From positions 186,001 through 250,000 of the forward strand of contig JAPJBO010000097.1 in the NCBI GenBank assembly GCA_030068145.1: a DNA stretch of 64,000 nt. The letters are read 5' to 3'. Position numbers and translations under genes: made by a program. This DNA comes from Diplonema papillatum (taxonomy: Eukaryota > Euglenozoa > Diplonemea > Diplonemida > Diplonemidae). Numbering within the stretch: position 1 is the stretch's first letter; each line of letters opens with the position of its first letter. The notes under the pieces are model-generated. The model had not been told where the DNA came from. It saw only the letters and a list, made by a program, of their open reading frames with translations, and did no database searches. This document shows positions 11,633 to 21,815 of the stretch, piece after piece.

Positions 11633-13288
11633 GGTGCTGGGACGTATCATTATTGTTTCTGTTTTGTATGGAGTATTCGACAGGGTACTAGCTCTGGCCT
11701 TGACCTCGGAACGGAAACTGGTTATCGGGTTGCGCACGTGGTGGGAGCACGGCTTGAGGCTCCCCCGGCAGCACCAGGTGGCTTGCATCGTTTAAGATGA
11801 CATAGTCTGGAGTGCATGCAGCGACGATCGGCCCCAATGCAGTGAGCTCGACAGCCAGCTTTACGAGAACCTGACGTTCCGTTCCTGGGAGTAACTCGTT
11901 TTAGGACCAAGCTGCCATTCCGATGAACGAGAGGAGCATGAGCGAGCCAGTGCACTTCAGTAGCCGATCCCTCCGACGAGGACAAGTGGGAACATATCCG
12001 GAGTTGGGGCTTGCACAGATAAACGAAGTAACGGACGACCAGCATCAACTGACCGAAGGTGTTGAAAATGATAAGGCAAAAATTGTTCTTCGCTAGCGCG
12101 CGAGGGTAGAAACCTCTTGGGGGGTCTCGTGAGAACTTTTTCGTTGGCTTCGTCTTTCTCGTTCATGTGCAACCGGGGTTCCGGAAATGTTAGTACGAAT
12201 GTACTCTTTAGAAAAAATTACTCGGGGGAGGTCGCCAGTTGCAATCACAAGTGCCAGGATCTCAAGCCACTGCTGACGGCTTTTGAGCAGGCGCGTTCGA
12301 ATCCTGGGTGCCTATCAGCTTCTCGACAGCAACCTTGCTACGACTGTTGCTTCCTCTAGCTGAGAAACATTGCTTGGATTCGGGCGCTGAACTTGTTGCC
12401 AAGAACGAGCTTCCCTCTCCCAAGCTATCCCACAGCCAATCGGTAGCAACGACGGGCGGTGTGTAAATGGCAGGGACGTAATCAGTGCAAGCTGATGACT
12501 TGCGCCTACTAGGCATTCCTCATTCAAGGAGAGGCAAGGACTCTGATTCCGATTCTGACTGCGAACTTGTCACTAGCCGCCAAACACGATTGCACGAGAG
12601 ACTCCGAGTACTATAGGGTCAACGCCAAGCTGCTTCATTTTCGTTCGATAGGATTACGCGGTTGCGAGGCATAGGTGCATATTATTTTTCTCAGCTTTTC
12701 AACTAAACCGCCGTGGAATGCACAAATACTGGGTGGCCTCCACCTGCTGTGCCTGTTTTTACTTTTCTGGTTTTTCTTTTCATTGGTGGTGTCATTTGGT
12801 GGGTTGCAGTCGCAACCAGGAGCCGCAAGCCTCTTGGATTTCCGGCGCTATTTTTTTTGTGTTTCCGACGATCCCGAATGGGCGTACAGATTGGTGTCTT
12901 TCGACCTTTTTTTTTAAGGGTTTTTTGTGCAGTTGACATCGTCCGATGATTTTTTCCTCTTTTTTGCTTGCTTACTTTTTCTTAGCGTTATTTGTGGTTA
13001 AGAAGGTCGGCATTTTAAAGTCTCCGGTTGACCGCAGAGGCATTGGGGGTGGGGGGTGGGATGGTGCTTTTTAAAAATTCTTTTTTCGGCTGTTATTTGT
13101 CGTGCTTTCTCTTGGCATAATCGTATTTCGTCCGTTTCATTCGCGGGATGAAGTGCTGTCGCCCTCTTTTTGCTTTCTGTTTTTCAACTGGTCGGCAAAA
13201 GAGGCGCCTTCACGAGGCCCACGCCATCTTGTCCGTAAAAAGGCCGAACTCACCTCGAATGAGCCAATTCACCCTCTGCCCGATCGAA
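11633..13288. other. Spacer with a family L fragment
   Basis: A family L copy (TGTTTCCGACGATCCCGAAT ... GGTGTCTTTCGACC) is at about 12858-12915. At about 13018 there is a copy of AAAGTCTCCGGTTGACCG, a short repeat also seen near 14.4, 19.7, 23.8, 35.5-35.9 and 37.4 kb. No gene supported. Confidence 0.5.
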
Positions 13289-13380
13289 TGTTTGAGCCGG
13301 TCCATCCCCTCTTGAACCGAATCGAAGTGCCTGCCGCTGCCGGCTTATCCCGTGACACCTTTTATAGGGATAGACCGGAA
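13289..13380. mobile_element. Short element I copy
   Basis: About 92 bp: GAGCCGGTCCATCCCCTCTT at the left, AGGGATAGACCGGA at the right, with ATCGAAGTGCCTGCCGCTG inside as in the 5.9-kb copy. Confidence 0.55.
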
Positions 13381-13824
13381 TGTTGTCGGCGGAATCGAGT
13401 TTCGCAGTTTGGGTTTGAGTGCAAACACAGGTCATTCTCAGGAGGTAGGTGAATTGGCTCATCGGACCATGACAGTCCAGCCACGTTACGCCACGGCCTA
13501 CGCGCCAACGGAGTACTAATTCTGCCGGAAGCACCTGAAGACGAAGTGGAAGGCACGGGGCAAGCGCCGGAAGAACGACACAGTGCGTATGAAGATGTAG
13601 TCACACCCGAGTGACTGGCGCAGACCATCGCCGCACTTTTCACGGTACATCGTCAACGACAAATACGATGGAAACGCGGAGGGGCGCGTGCTTTCGCTTC
13701 CGCTTCCTCAACGAAGAGCGGAAACAATGCAGAATTGCTCTTTCCCCTGCCCATTCTGAGCACGTTCGCGCGGCGGTCCTCAGTACCCGGAGGACGGAGT
13801 TTACGTTTCTTTTCGGGTTCCTTT

Positions 13825-13984
13825 TAAAGGGGGGGGTCGAATAATAACACTGTGTTATTATTCGATTTGTCGAATAATAATAAAAGTTCCGGGTAGCCGA
13901 ACAGTAGCAGGATCAAATAGTGGTCGTCTTTTTAGACAACCAGACGTGTGTCAAATAACTGTTATTATTCGACCCCCCCCTTTA
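13825..13984. mobile_element. 160-bp MITE-like element with 25-bp perfect inverted ends
   Basis: The arms 13825-13849 and 13960-13984 are exact reverse complements: each outer end is TAAAGG with a run of eight G, and each inner end is AATAATAACA. A second near-perfect hairpin (about 13837-13865) lies just inside the left arm. There is no coding capacity. It is unlike the other families and is the only copy I see. Confidence 0.75.
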
Positions 13985-14904
13985 CTTGTGCACGTGTCAC
14001 GTGGACGGCTCTAGGGTGCATATTCGGTTACTTTTCGGGGGCCACATCCTGGTTGCGATGTGTAGGGAGGGACTCACTTACTAGAACGGGGGTATTGACG
14101 TCCTCTGGGGTAGGTTGTCTACCCGAGGCACGTTGAGGAATTTTGCTGGTCAAAGAAGACCGCGGAGCCGTCTTTTTTTGCCGCAAAAAAGCATTGTGTT
14201 GGAGGGGAAACAACCCTCGCCTCTTTCTCTGGTGAAGTTCCTTTCTTTCTTTCATCTGCTCGGATCTCGAAACAGGCTCGTAACAAACGTTTTCCTAAGA
14301 CGGTGAGGGACTGGGCAAGCCACCAAGCTACCTCTTGTTGGCAATTTCTCTACCAAGAGCCGGAAATTGCTTGCTTTTTTGTGGTTAAGACGGTCAATGT
14401 TCAACGTCGGTGTTTAAAGTCGCCGGTTGACCGTGAGGGTAGGGGGGTTGCCCGTTTCGGGCGGTGGGTCACTCCTTATTCCCTGTCGGAGGGAACGGGA
14501 GAGTGAAAGATATCATTGCTGCAACTTTCTTTCGTTTCCCTTCTACCCACCTCTGGCAGGGTGGCGATGTTGGGGTTTCCTTGTCGTGCTCAACGTGCTA
14601 TCCTCGTTTCCCGGCTCGCAGCCGATGCCGAGCCGGGAAAGAGCACGCGTTGGTAATCAACGTCATGACGTACTCGACTGTGTGGTTGTTGGTTTCATAA
14701 ATGAACGTGCATCCGGATGACGGAAGGGGATAGTTGGGTCGTCAAACTCTAGCTTTAAAAAGGTGCCTAAATGTCTTCACATTTTTTTCCTCTTGTCCAT
14801 ACTTGCAACAAAAAACAAAAAGGGCACCGGGCGGAACAGTGCGCGTTCGTAATGAACTTGGTTTGATGACAGTGGACAACAGACGGACCGGGCCGAGCTC
14901 ACGC
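13985..14904. other. Spacer without recognisable gene
   Basis: Unique DNA with one AAAGTCGCCGGTTGACCG copy at about 14416. The inverted pair TTTCCCGGCTCG...CGAGCCGGGAAA at 14606-14641 is a short imperfect hairpin. Confidence 0.5.
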
Positions 14905-15118
14905 CCATCTAAAGCTTTAGAGTTGCCCTAAGGTGGCAACGGTGTACTTGGCTGAATACTGTGGCGACGAAGAAGTGTGAAAACGGGTTTTTGCCTAGAG
15001 GCTTTTCGTGTTATTTTGCAAATGCTTTGAGCTATCTTCGTGTCTGTGCTTTCAGTCGTCTTCTTAACCATGGTTAAGTGCGCAAATGGTGTCAGCCGAA
15101 GCTGGTAAAGCTTCGGCG
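14905..15118 (+). repeat. Element D copy
   Basis: Starts CTAAAGCTTTAGAGTTGCCC and ends AAAGCTTCGGCGCC. It contains the perfect palindrome CTTAACCATGGTTAAG and, just after it, a hairpin GCCGAAGC-TGGTAAA-GCTTCGGC. A second copy lies at 20815-21016 inside an element I. It abuts the downstream flank of the retrotransposon ORF. Confidence 0.8.
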
Positions 15119-15202
15119 CCGCCCACGTTATGTTTGTTTAGCATTGAGTTCTTTTAAGTACATGAACCACATGGATTAGCATGCACTGCCTTGAAAGTCA
15201 GG

Positions 15203-18200
15203 TTATCGGATGACGTCGTCACCTGCCATTGCGTCGTCAAGGTCGAGCATTTGTGGAGCTAGCGGGGTTTGGCTTTCTTGCGATTCCAGAGACTGAGTCG
15301 GCGAGTACGAGGGCGGGCACGTGTGTCCGTTTTTCACTTTCGAGGGCATTGGTGTGCCCGTGGTCCCCGGTCGTTTCTGAGAGCTGCTTGCCCTCGGTAC
15401 CTTCTTCTTCCTTCGATGCACCCCTGAGTCGGGGGTGGTCGCCTTCGTCTTCTTCCGCTTGCGGCCGGCGATCGGGCCTTCCTTCGGGGTGCCTAGCACC
15501 CTCTTCTTCAGCGCTGGTCGTTCGCTGGTTCCTGGCGTTGGTGGCGGCCTTTTGGTCGCCCGTCCGGTCGTCGCCGTCTCCTTTTTCGTTGCCGCGGGCG
15601 GCGCTTGCGCCGCTCGCTTTCCAACTGGCGTTCCCCGTTGTACGCCCACCTGGGTGGGTGAGGAGGGCCTCTTCTTCTTGTTGCGTCCGGGGGTTGACGG
15701 GACGTTCGGTTCGTTGGACTGGTGGTGGCCGCGGCGGCAACATGCCGCCGGTCGCCTCTGCGTCAGCGTAGGGAGCCTCTTGCACTCTTGGCAGGTTCCT
15801 CTGCCATGCGTGCGGCAGGCATGATGCCCGCTGCGGCAACACGCCGCCGCCGTCTTGCACTCGCCGCACTTCGTCGTGCTGTGCTCTGTGCACACCGCGA
15901 TCGGCTGCCCATCGTTCGCGTGGTGATGGTGCCGGCAGCACATCTCTACCGTGGGCACGTCCCTTCGGACGAGTGCTCTGCACGCCTCACACTTCCCTTT
16001 GTGATGGGTCGCGCACGTGACGAGTGCCTTCTCTATATCGACACCCGGCATATGCACGGGGTCTGGGTGCAGTTGTGGTGGGGCAGGCAGGGCCCACCTC
16101 GCCGCTCTCCCGATCGTCCAGTCAGGGTACGCCGGGCACTGCGTCCCTACATCGCTTCCTTTCACTTGTTCCTCAAGTATCGTCCCCGTGTGTGCCTCGC
16201 GAAAGCGTGGCCTGGGCCGTACACCCGATATCCCCGAGATGCCCATGAACGACAGCGACGTCGTCGGGCACACCCTCTCCCCTCTCATGCAGCTTCCCAG
16301 CCCTTGCTGTGCCGCCAGCTTGTCCAACGCGCTCATCATGCAGCGCAGGACGTTTCCCCGTTCTCTCACCCCCTTCGGCGCATTCCCGTGCAGCGGCATG
16401 CTGAGGCCCGAGAAGAGTTCAAAGTCGATCGCAAGCTCTAGCATTGACGCCTGCCCGCTCTCGGTCCACTGCATGTCAGACAGCCACGCTACCAACGCAT
16501 AAAACGTCGGTAGTCCCCAGGTCTTGTTTCGCTCCCACGTCCATGCCGGGGCAATCCGCGCAAAGGGGTGGTCAAATTTCTCGGCAGGCATCGCATCCGC
16601 TCTCGACCAGGGGGTCGTGGGGTTCCTGGCTACCCAGCCACGTGCTTCGAGCCCTGCACGTTCCGCAAGGATTTCAGCCATCATCTCCTGGAGCCGCCTC
16701 GATAAGTGGGCGTTCCCCGGTACAACCACACCATGTTCCAGCGTGCATCGGGGCCACTCGGTTCGGTTGGCCGCCATCAGCCCGGCGTGTGCTTCCCGCC
16801 GGCGAATGTGTGAGTATGCGTCGCAGTCCCAGTAGATATGCTGTTCGTTCTCCGTCACGCCGCTCCCACAGTGCTTGCAGCTGGGCGCCTGCGGCTCAGC
16901 TCCAGCCTGCCTCATCCGCGACGTGAACTCCGCCGTGTTCACACCCCCCGCAATCGCAACTCGAATTAGCTTCGCCGTGTGCGCGGAACATTCCCTCGTC
17001 TTCCAGAACGCATTCGTGCGCTCCAAGTCGGCTCTTTCCAGCCCCTGATATCCTGGCCTTCTCGCCATCAGTCGGGCCCACGTCCTCGTTCTCAGGTCCG
17101 CCCTCACTTCGTGCCCCCTCTTCGAGGGCGACGAGGCCAGCGGGTCGAACACTGCACCATTCCGTCGTAGCGTGCGAGATAGGGGCCCAGGCTCCCATAT
17201 GTGTCCACACTCCTCCATGCTCCTCATCGCCAGCCCGACTGGGCCGAGGGGTTGGTCCCCCTCGGCGTACCGCCCCCGGATACTCTCCATCAGAGGTAGC
17301 AGTCGCGGCAGCCTCTCGCACGCCGCGTAGAACGCCGTCGTCACCCGGTACGCTAAACACGTACCGGGGTCCGTCAGGTGGCCCTTCTCCTGGAAGTTCA
17401 GGACCATTTCTCTCGCGCGCTTCGGGTTTGCTCCACCCCAGATCAGACCCATCACCGACGTCGTCAACCGCTTCATCGCCACCTTTGACACCGGCGCGAA
17501 GGAGCAGCCCGATAGCGCTGCCGGCAACACATTCGACTGCACAATACGGACCCGCTTTTCGTACCGGAATGGCGCGTGGCGGAGGCCCTCCGCTAAAGCC
17601 GCCGCCCTCTCTACCCACCTCTCCTTTCTGTTCTTCGCCGTTGAGACTAGGGCCCCCAGACACGTGACGGACTTGCTAAACCGCAGCAGCGCATTTCCGC
17701 TTCGGAGTCTGAGCGTCGACTGGTGCCTCTGCCTCGTCGAGAATGCGATGGTCTTCTCGAGGTTTAGCTGCATTCCGGTGAGTGTGCAGAACTCGTCAAC
17801 AATGTCGACTCCCTTTTGCAGTGCGGCCTCCGACAGCCTGGACAGTAGTGTGGCATCATCCGCGTACGACTTAGGACTCACACCCTCAGCTTCTTTTTTG
17901 ACCGCTTTCATCACTACCGACAGCAGGGCATTGATGAGTATGACGGACACAGGGCACCCTTGAAGGATACCGTTGGTCACACTAAACTCCCTGCCCACCC
18001 CTAGCGGCAACTTGAAGCGTCTTGCGAGCAGACTGTAAATCGCCCTCAGCGGCTTGAGAACCCGACCGTGCAGTCCTAAGTCCTCAGCCAGGCGTAGCAC
18101 TACCTCTCGCGGGACCATGTCGAAACACTTCCGGAAGTCCAGCGCCACTCCGTAGAGCGGCTCTCCGTCCAGCAAGGCGTCCTCCACCTCGAGTCCTATC

Positions 18201-18541
18201 TCCATCAAGACGTCCTCGATCCGGTGGCCCGGCCGAAAGCCTTTCTGTCCTTCTTCGATCCACCCCTCCTGCCACAGGACAATGTCCGCAAGCCTGCGGC
18301 AGGCCCACAAGCGGTACACGGCGGACGTGACGGTTATCGGCCTCGTGTGCAGCGGGTCTTGGCTCTCATCTTTCGGCACCATCGACACCAGCGCAGTTGT
18401 CATGCTTGCCGGCCAGTCTCCAGTCGCTTCGACCAGGTTCATGCGGCTGCCAAACATCCCGTGACACCGCGCAAGGTGGTAAAACGCTCGTTTGTTTTCT
18501 TTTCGAATGCTTTTGATGGGGCATGCAGGCCTGATATGCAA
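15203..18541 (-). mobile_element. Non-LTR retrotransposon reverse transcriptase ORF, 5'-truncated
   Basis: Encodes the RT of a LINE-type element that copies itself by reverse transcription at the target. Counting from the first codon of the open frame, the motif A aspartate is near residue 135 (ALDFRKCFD), motif B is QGCPVS near 194, and the catalytic YADD box is at 226-229 (17866-17855). A C-x2-C...H-x4-C knuckle (CKHCGSG...HIYWDC) is at 555-573. Residues roughly 840-940 hold three Cys/His modules (15722-16022), followed by a Lys/Arg/Pro/Thr-rich tail. The first codon is TTG and the RT homology starts abruptly; no apurinic endonuclease precedes it and no restriction-like endonuclease is evident after it, so the copy is 5'-truncated. 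The 3' part is intact and uninterrupted, which suggests recent insertion. No poly-A tail is seen. Confidence 0.9.
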
Positions 18542-18884
18542 GAATGGAAAAGAGACGGGGGAAAAAGGAAAAGGTTTGTGCCGTAGCTCGCCGGGAAGAG
18601 TTCCTCCCCGGCCAGCCGATAGACTCCAGGAGAGCGTTCGTTTGCCTTTGTGGAAATCCCACGCCAGTTTTCAGCGATCCTCGTACTTGCCAGAAAAAGG
18701 TCCCAAAAGTTTCCCGCGCCTGCGGCGCAGGCACTCTTAGAGCGAAATAGAGTGATTTTTTTTTTTTTTAGCTGTGCATATTTTCCGTAGCCATCACATT
18801 ATTTGTTGCTCATTTTGTGTGTGTCTACTCCTGTGACCGAAACCACGAACACATTCGCAATGAAAGTATGAAAGCTCGCAGGGG

Positions 18885-19085
18885 GGGTTTGCAAGAACGT
18901 GCTTGGAATGGGTATGTGCTCAACACCGCACTGGTCCCGTCTGCGCCGTGTTTCGGTCCTTTAAGCCACGGACACATAAGGCGGACCATCATTAGCGCGG
19001 AACCTGAGTGTCTGCAGACAGGACAGCGGTGTGAGTCTGGTTTGTAAGGCGGCTGTTCGTAGCTCGTCACAGCCAGGACCACCCG
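18885..19085 (+). repeat. Element E, full copy
   Basis: Runs from TTGCAAGAACGTGCTTGGAA to AGCCAGGACCACCCG. It contains TGTCTGCAGACA, a perfect 12-bp palindrome. Other copies: 56512-56645 (truncated), 58376-58585, and a reversed fragment at 62547-62590. This copy lies in the presumed first intron of the 19.14-19.47-kb gene. Confidence 0.8.
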
Positions 19086-19142
19086 TGCTACTAGAGCCGT
19101 CACAGGGAGAGAGGGGCTGGATCTCTGTGAAGGAGGGCATAC

Positions 19143-19469
19143 AACAGACGAACTGCTGTCGTAACCGAAAGGCTGGCACTCGGAAAACAGCCGGAGCGCG
19201 TGCTCGCCTTCGACGAAGGATTGCGTCGGGAATTCGTCGTCGGAGGAGTCGGACGACGCGGGAACCGACTCGTTGTCGACGAGAGGCACCTTCTCGTCGT
19301 GGTGCGCCGACAGAAACTGCAGCGGCTGCCGGCGGAGCTTGTTTCTGATCGCCCTCCTCTCGCAGCCGCCGGAGGACGAACTCGACGTCCGACTCACGGT
19401 CGCGTCCTTGAACGGGTTCTCGACGCTTCGGTTGCTGTTGGCGGTGGCGAGGACGTGCGAGTTACCCAT
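19143..19469 (-). CDS. Probable first exon of an unidentified gene
   Basis: Starts with a true ATG at 19469 (MGNSHVLATA) and runs 109 codons, Ser-rich and partly acidic, to SSSV followed by a GTATGC donor at 19142, the dominant donor in this window. Upstream, on the coding strand, are CA repeats and pyrimidine-poor leader DNA. I recognise no domain. The glycine at position 2 invites an N-myristoylation idea, but the valine at position 6 disfavours it. The next exon was not found; element E follows the donor within about 60 bases, and the retrotransposon lies downstream. Confidence 0.5.
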
Positions 19470-19543
19470 CTTCCTGCTTTTTTTCTTAGACTGTTGCTTT
19501 TTTTCGAGTCTGCGAAGCCTTCTTACTTTCTGTTCTTTTCTTC

Positions 19544-19544
<1 letters not shown>

Positions 19545-19593
<49 letters not shown>
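19545..19593. repeat. (TG)n microsatellite
   Basis: About 23 TG dinucleotides just upstream (coding-strand sense) of the 19.47-kb exon. Confidence 0.95.
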
Positions 19594-19596
<3 letters not shown>

Positions 19597-19799
19597 ACGA
19601 AAGTGGAAGTGGCTGACTTGGTCTTCTTCCGGGTGTGGGGGCGTGCTTCTTTGGAGATGTCCCTGTCGGTTTCGTTTTTATAGATCGTTATTTTTAGAGT
19701 TATAGTTCCCTTGAGAATCCGGGATGTTAGAGTCTCCGGGTGACCTTCGCCGAATGGGTTCTTTTAAAGCTAATACGTACTGGGTGGGTTTGGGGGGAA

Positions 19800-19875
19800 A
19801 ACTTAGTTTAATGTTTAGGCAGGACACTTGATGCTAGCATCAAGTCTTCTTCGAAGAGAGTGTAAAATAGGAAAG
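19800..19875 (+). repeat. Element C copy (short form)
   Basis: TTTAATGTTTAGGCAGGACA is followed directly by the CTTGATGCTAGCATCAAG palindrome and TCTTCTTCGAAGA; the CTGCCT...GCATGCATG segment present in other copies is deleted. Confidence 0.8.
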
Positions 19876-20049
19876 GGGGGGAGGCGTGCTAATGAGCGAC
19901 TCGAAGAAAGTGGCGTGATGCATGGCTTCTTTCGTGTGCTCAGTACTGAAGTGGTAAACCACGACTCACGCGCGCATCTTCGTGCGGTCCAGAGTTCCTC
20001 TGATCATGGTCGCACGCCTTGATTGATTGGTCCCCGCGGTCGGGCAGTA

Positions 20050-20430
20050 GCAGCAGCCTAAAGACCAGTCCCTTCAGAAAGGTTGACACGCATCAACGCC
20101 TTTGAAGACCAGACGCTTCAGAAAAGTTGACTCACATCGAGGCCTCTAAAGACCAGTCTCATCAGAAAAGTTGACTACACTAAAGACCAGCTCCTTCAGA
20201 AAAGTTGACTTGCATCAAGGCCTCTAAAGACCAGTCCCTTCAGAAAGGTTGACACGCATCAACGCCTTTGAAGACCAGTCGCTTCAGAAAAGTTGACTCA
20301 CATCGAGGCCTCTAAAGACCAGTCTCATCAGAAAAGTTGACACGCATCACCGCCTTTGAAGACCAGTCGCTTCAGAAAAGTTGACTCGCATCAAGGCCTC
20401 TGAAGACCAGTCCCTTGAGAAAGGGCGTGC
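20050..20430. repeat. Tandem array, unit about 44 bp
   Basis: About eight to nine units of CTCTAAAGACCAGTCCCTTC plus AGAAAAGTTGACTCGCATCA and variants. A second block of the same family is at 21598-21815. Alternate units share variants, suggesting higher-order duplication. Confidence 0.9.
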
Positions 20431-20589
20431 TCCATATTGTAGCGGTGCGGCGGTTCACGGCCTCCCAAGCGGTTGTCGTTGCATTTATTCATTTTCGGAC
20501 TGACCAATATTTTGGTGCACACCACAACGAAATCCAGTCAGCTGATAAAGTTCACTAGACGGAGACGAGCCCCTGGTGACAGTCGCTTG

Positions 20590-21103
20590 AGGACCCGGGA
20601 TTGATCCGGTCCCTATCTCTTGAAATTGCATCGAAGTGCCTGCCGCTGTTTATCACACTGAATCACGGTCCACCACGGTCTATCAGGTCCATCCCCATGT
20701 AAAGCTTTAGAGTTGCCCTATGGTGGCTCCCTATCTCTTGAAATTGCATCGAAGTGCCTGCCGCTGTTTATCACACTGAATCACGGTCCACCACGGTCTA
20801 TCAGGTCCATCCCCATGTAAAGCTTTAGAGTTGCCCTATGGTGGCAACCGTGTAGTCGGCTGAATACGCTGGCGACGAAGAAGTGTGAAAACGGGGTTTT
20901 GCCTAGAGGCTTTTCGTGTTATTTTGCAAATGCTTGTGTCTGTGCTTCCAGTCGTCTTCTTAACCATGGTTAAGTGCGCAAATGGTGTCAGCCGAAGCTG
21001 GTAAAGCTTCGGCGCCTAGTCCCTAGAGCTGCATCGAATTGCCCGGTGCTGGATTCTTCGGTCTATCGCGGTCTATCAAGAGGGGATGGACCGGCTCAGC
21101 GGG
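20590..21103. mobile_element. Element I split by element D, with internal duplication
   Basis: Element I outer parts (TGATCCGGTCCCTATCTC at the left, GGATGGACCGGCTCA at the right) flank an element D ending at about 21016. Compared with the intact 5.9-kb copy, D inserted between TCCATC and TAGTCCCTA. The segment 20607-20723 (about 117 bp, spanning the left junction) is repeated at 20724-20840. CGGGAT occurs on both outer flanks and may be a target duplication. Confidence 0.7.
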
Positions 21104-21597
21104 ATTCTGCGCATGCGACCGGGAACACAGGCGTCTGGACGCGTAGTCCCCACAACTTGACGCGACCTCGTAAAAAAAGAAAGAGAGAGGGGGGCAAACG
21201 GAGGAGAGAGTGAGACACCGAAGCAGCGAATATATAATTTCGCCCTGTTCGTCAGAAAATGTTTACGAAGACAAAAAAAAAATGTGGCGGGCGGTGGAGA
21301 AGGGCTTGGGCCAAGTTCTGCGACACATTTTGTGGGTGCTTTATGAACCCGCACCGGTGTGGATCAAACTTTCCTGGGGGTTCCGAATGTTTTTGGGTTC
21401 CCTGTGTGGTTGTGTCCTAGTCGGGCTGTTTTTTTGTGGCTGCGGTTTGGGATTTTGATGTTTTCCTTGAGGAATTGCCTGGGAATTGGCTTGGGGAGGT
21501 GCGCGGTGCTGTCCACGGCGGTGGGGTGGCGACCTCTCCTTCTCACAGCCCGCCCGTGTTCTATGACCGAGTTTTGGGGGCCCAAATTCCGATCAAG

Positions 21598-21815
21598 GCT
21601 TCTAAAGACCAGTCCCTCAGAAAAGTTGACCCACATCAGCCTTGAAAAGAAAAGGACTGTCCCTTCAGAAAAGTTGACCCACATCAAAGTTTCTCCAGGC
21701 TTCTAAAGATCAGAAAAGTTGACCCACATCAGCCTTGTAAAGATCAGTCTCAGAAAAGTTGACCCACACCAGCCTTGTAAAGATCAGCCCTTTCAGAAAA
21801 GTTGACCCCCACCAT
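21598..21815. repeat. Second block of the AGAAAAGTTGACCCACATCA array
   Basis: Five units, related to the 20.05-20.43-kb array but with CCTTGTAAAGATCAG linkers. The two blocks are separated by unique DNA and the element I/D composite. Confidence 0.85.

Noticed and set aside
12270..12320. tRNA suggested by GTTCGAATCC
   Set aside because: Flanking bases do not form a T-stem, and no acceptor stem or anticodon arm can be built.
15237..15983. 248-codon second frame at the end of the retrotransposon
   Set aside because: Overlaps the Cys/His and basic tail in a different frame, with no independent signal.
18780..18810. Dinoflagellate spliced-leader-like CCGTAGCCAT
   Set aside because: Only about ten bases match, the rest differs, and there is no donor at the expected place.
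20050..20430. CRISPR array
   Set aside because: Units vary and there are no unique spacers of constant length; the context is eukaryotic.
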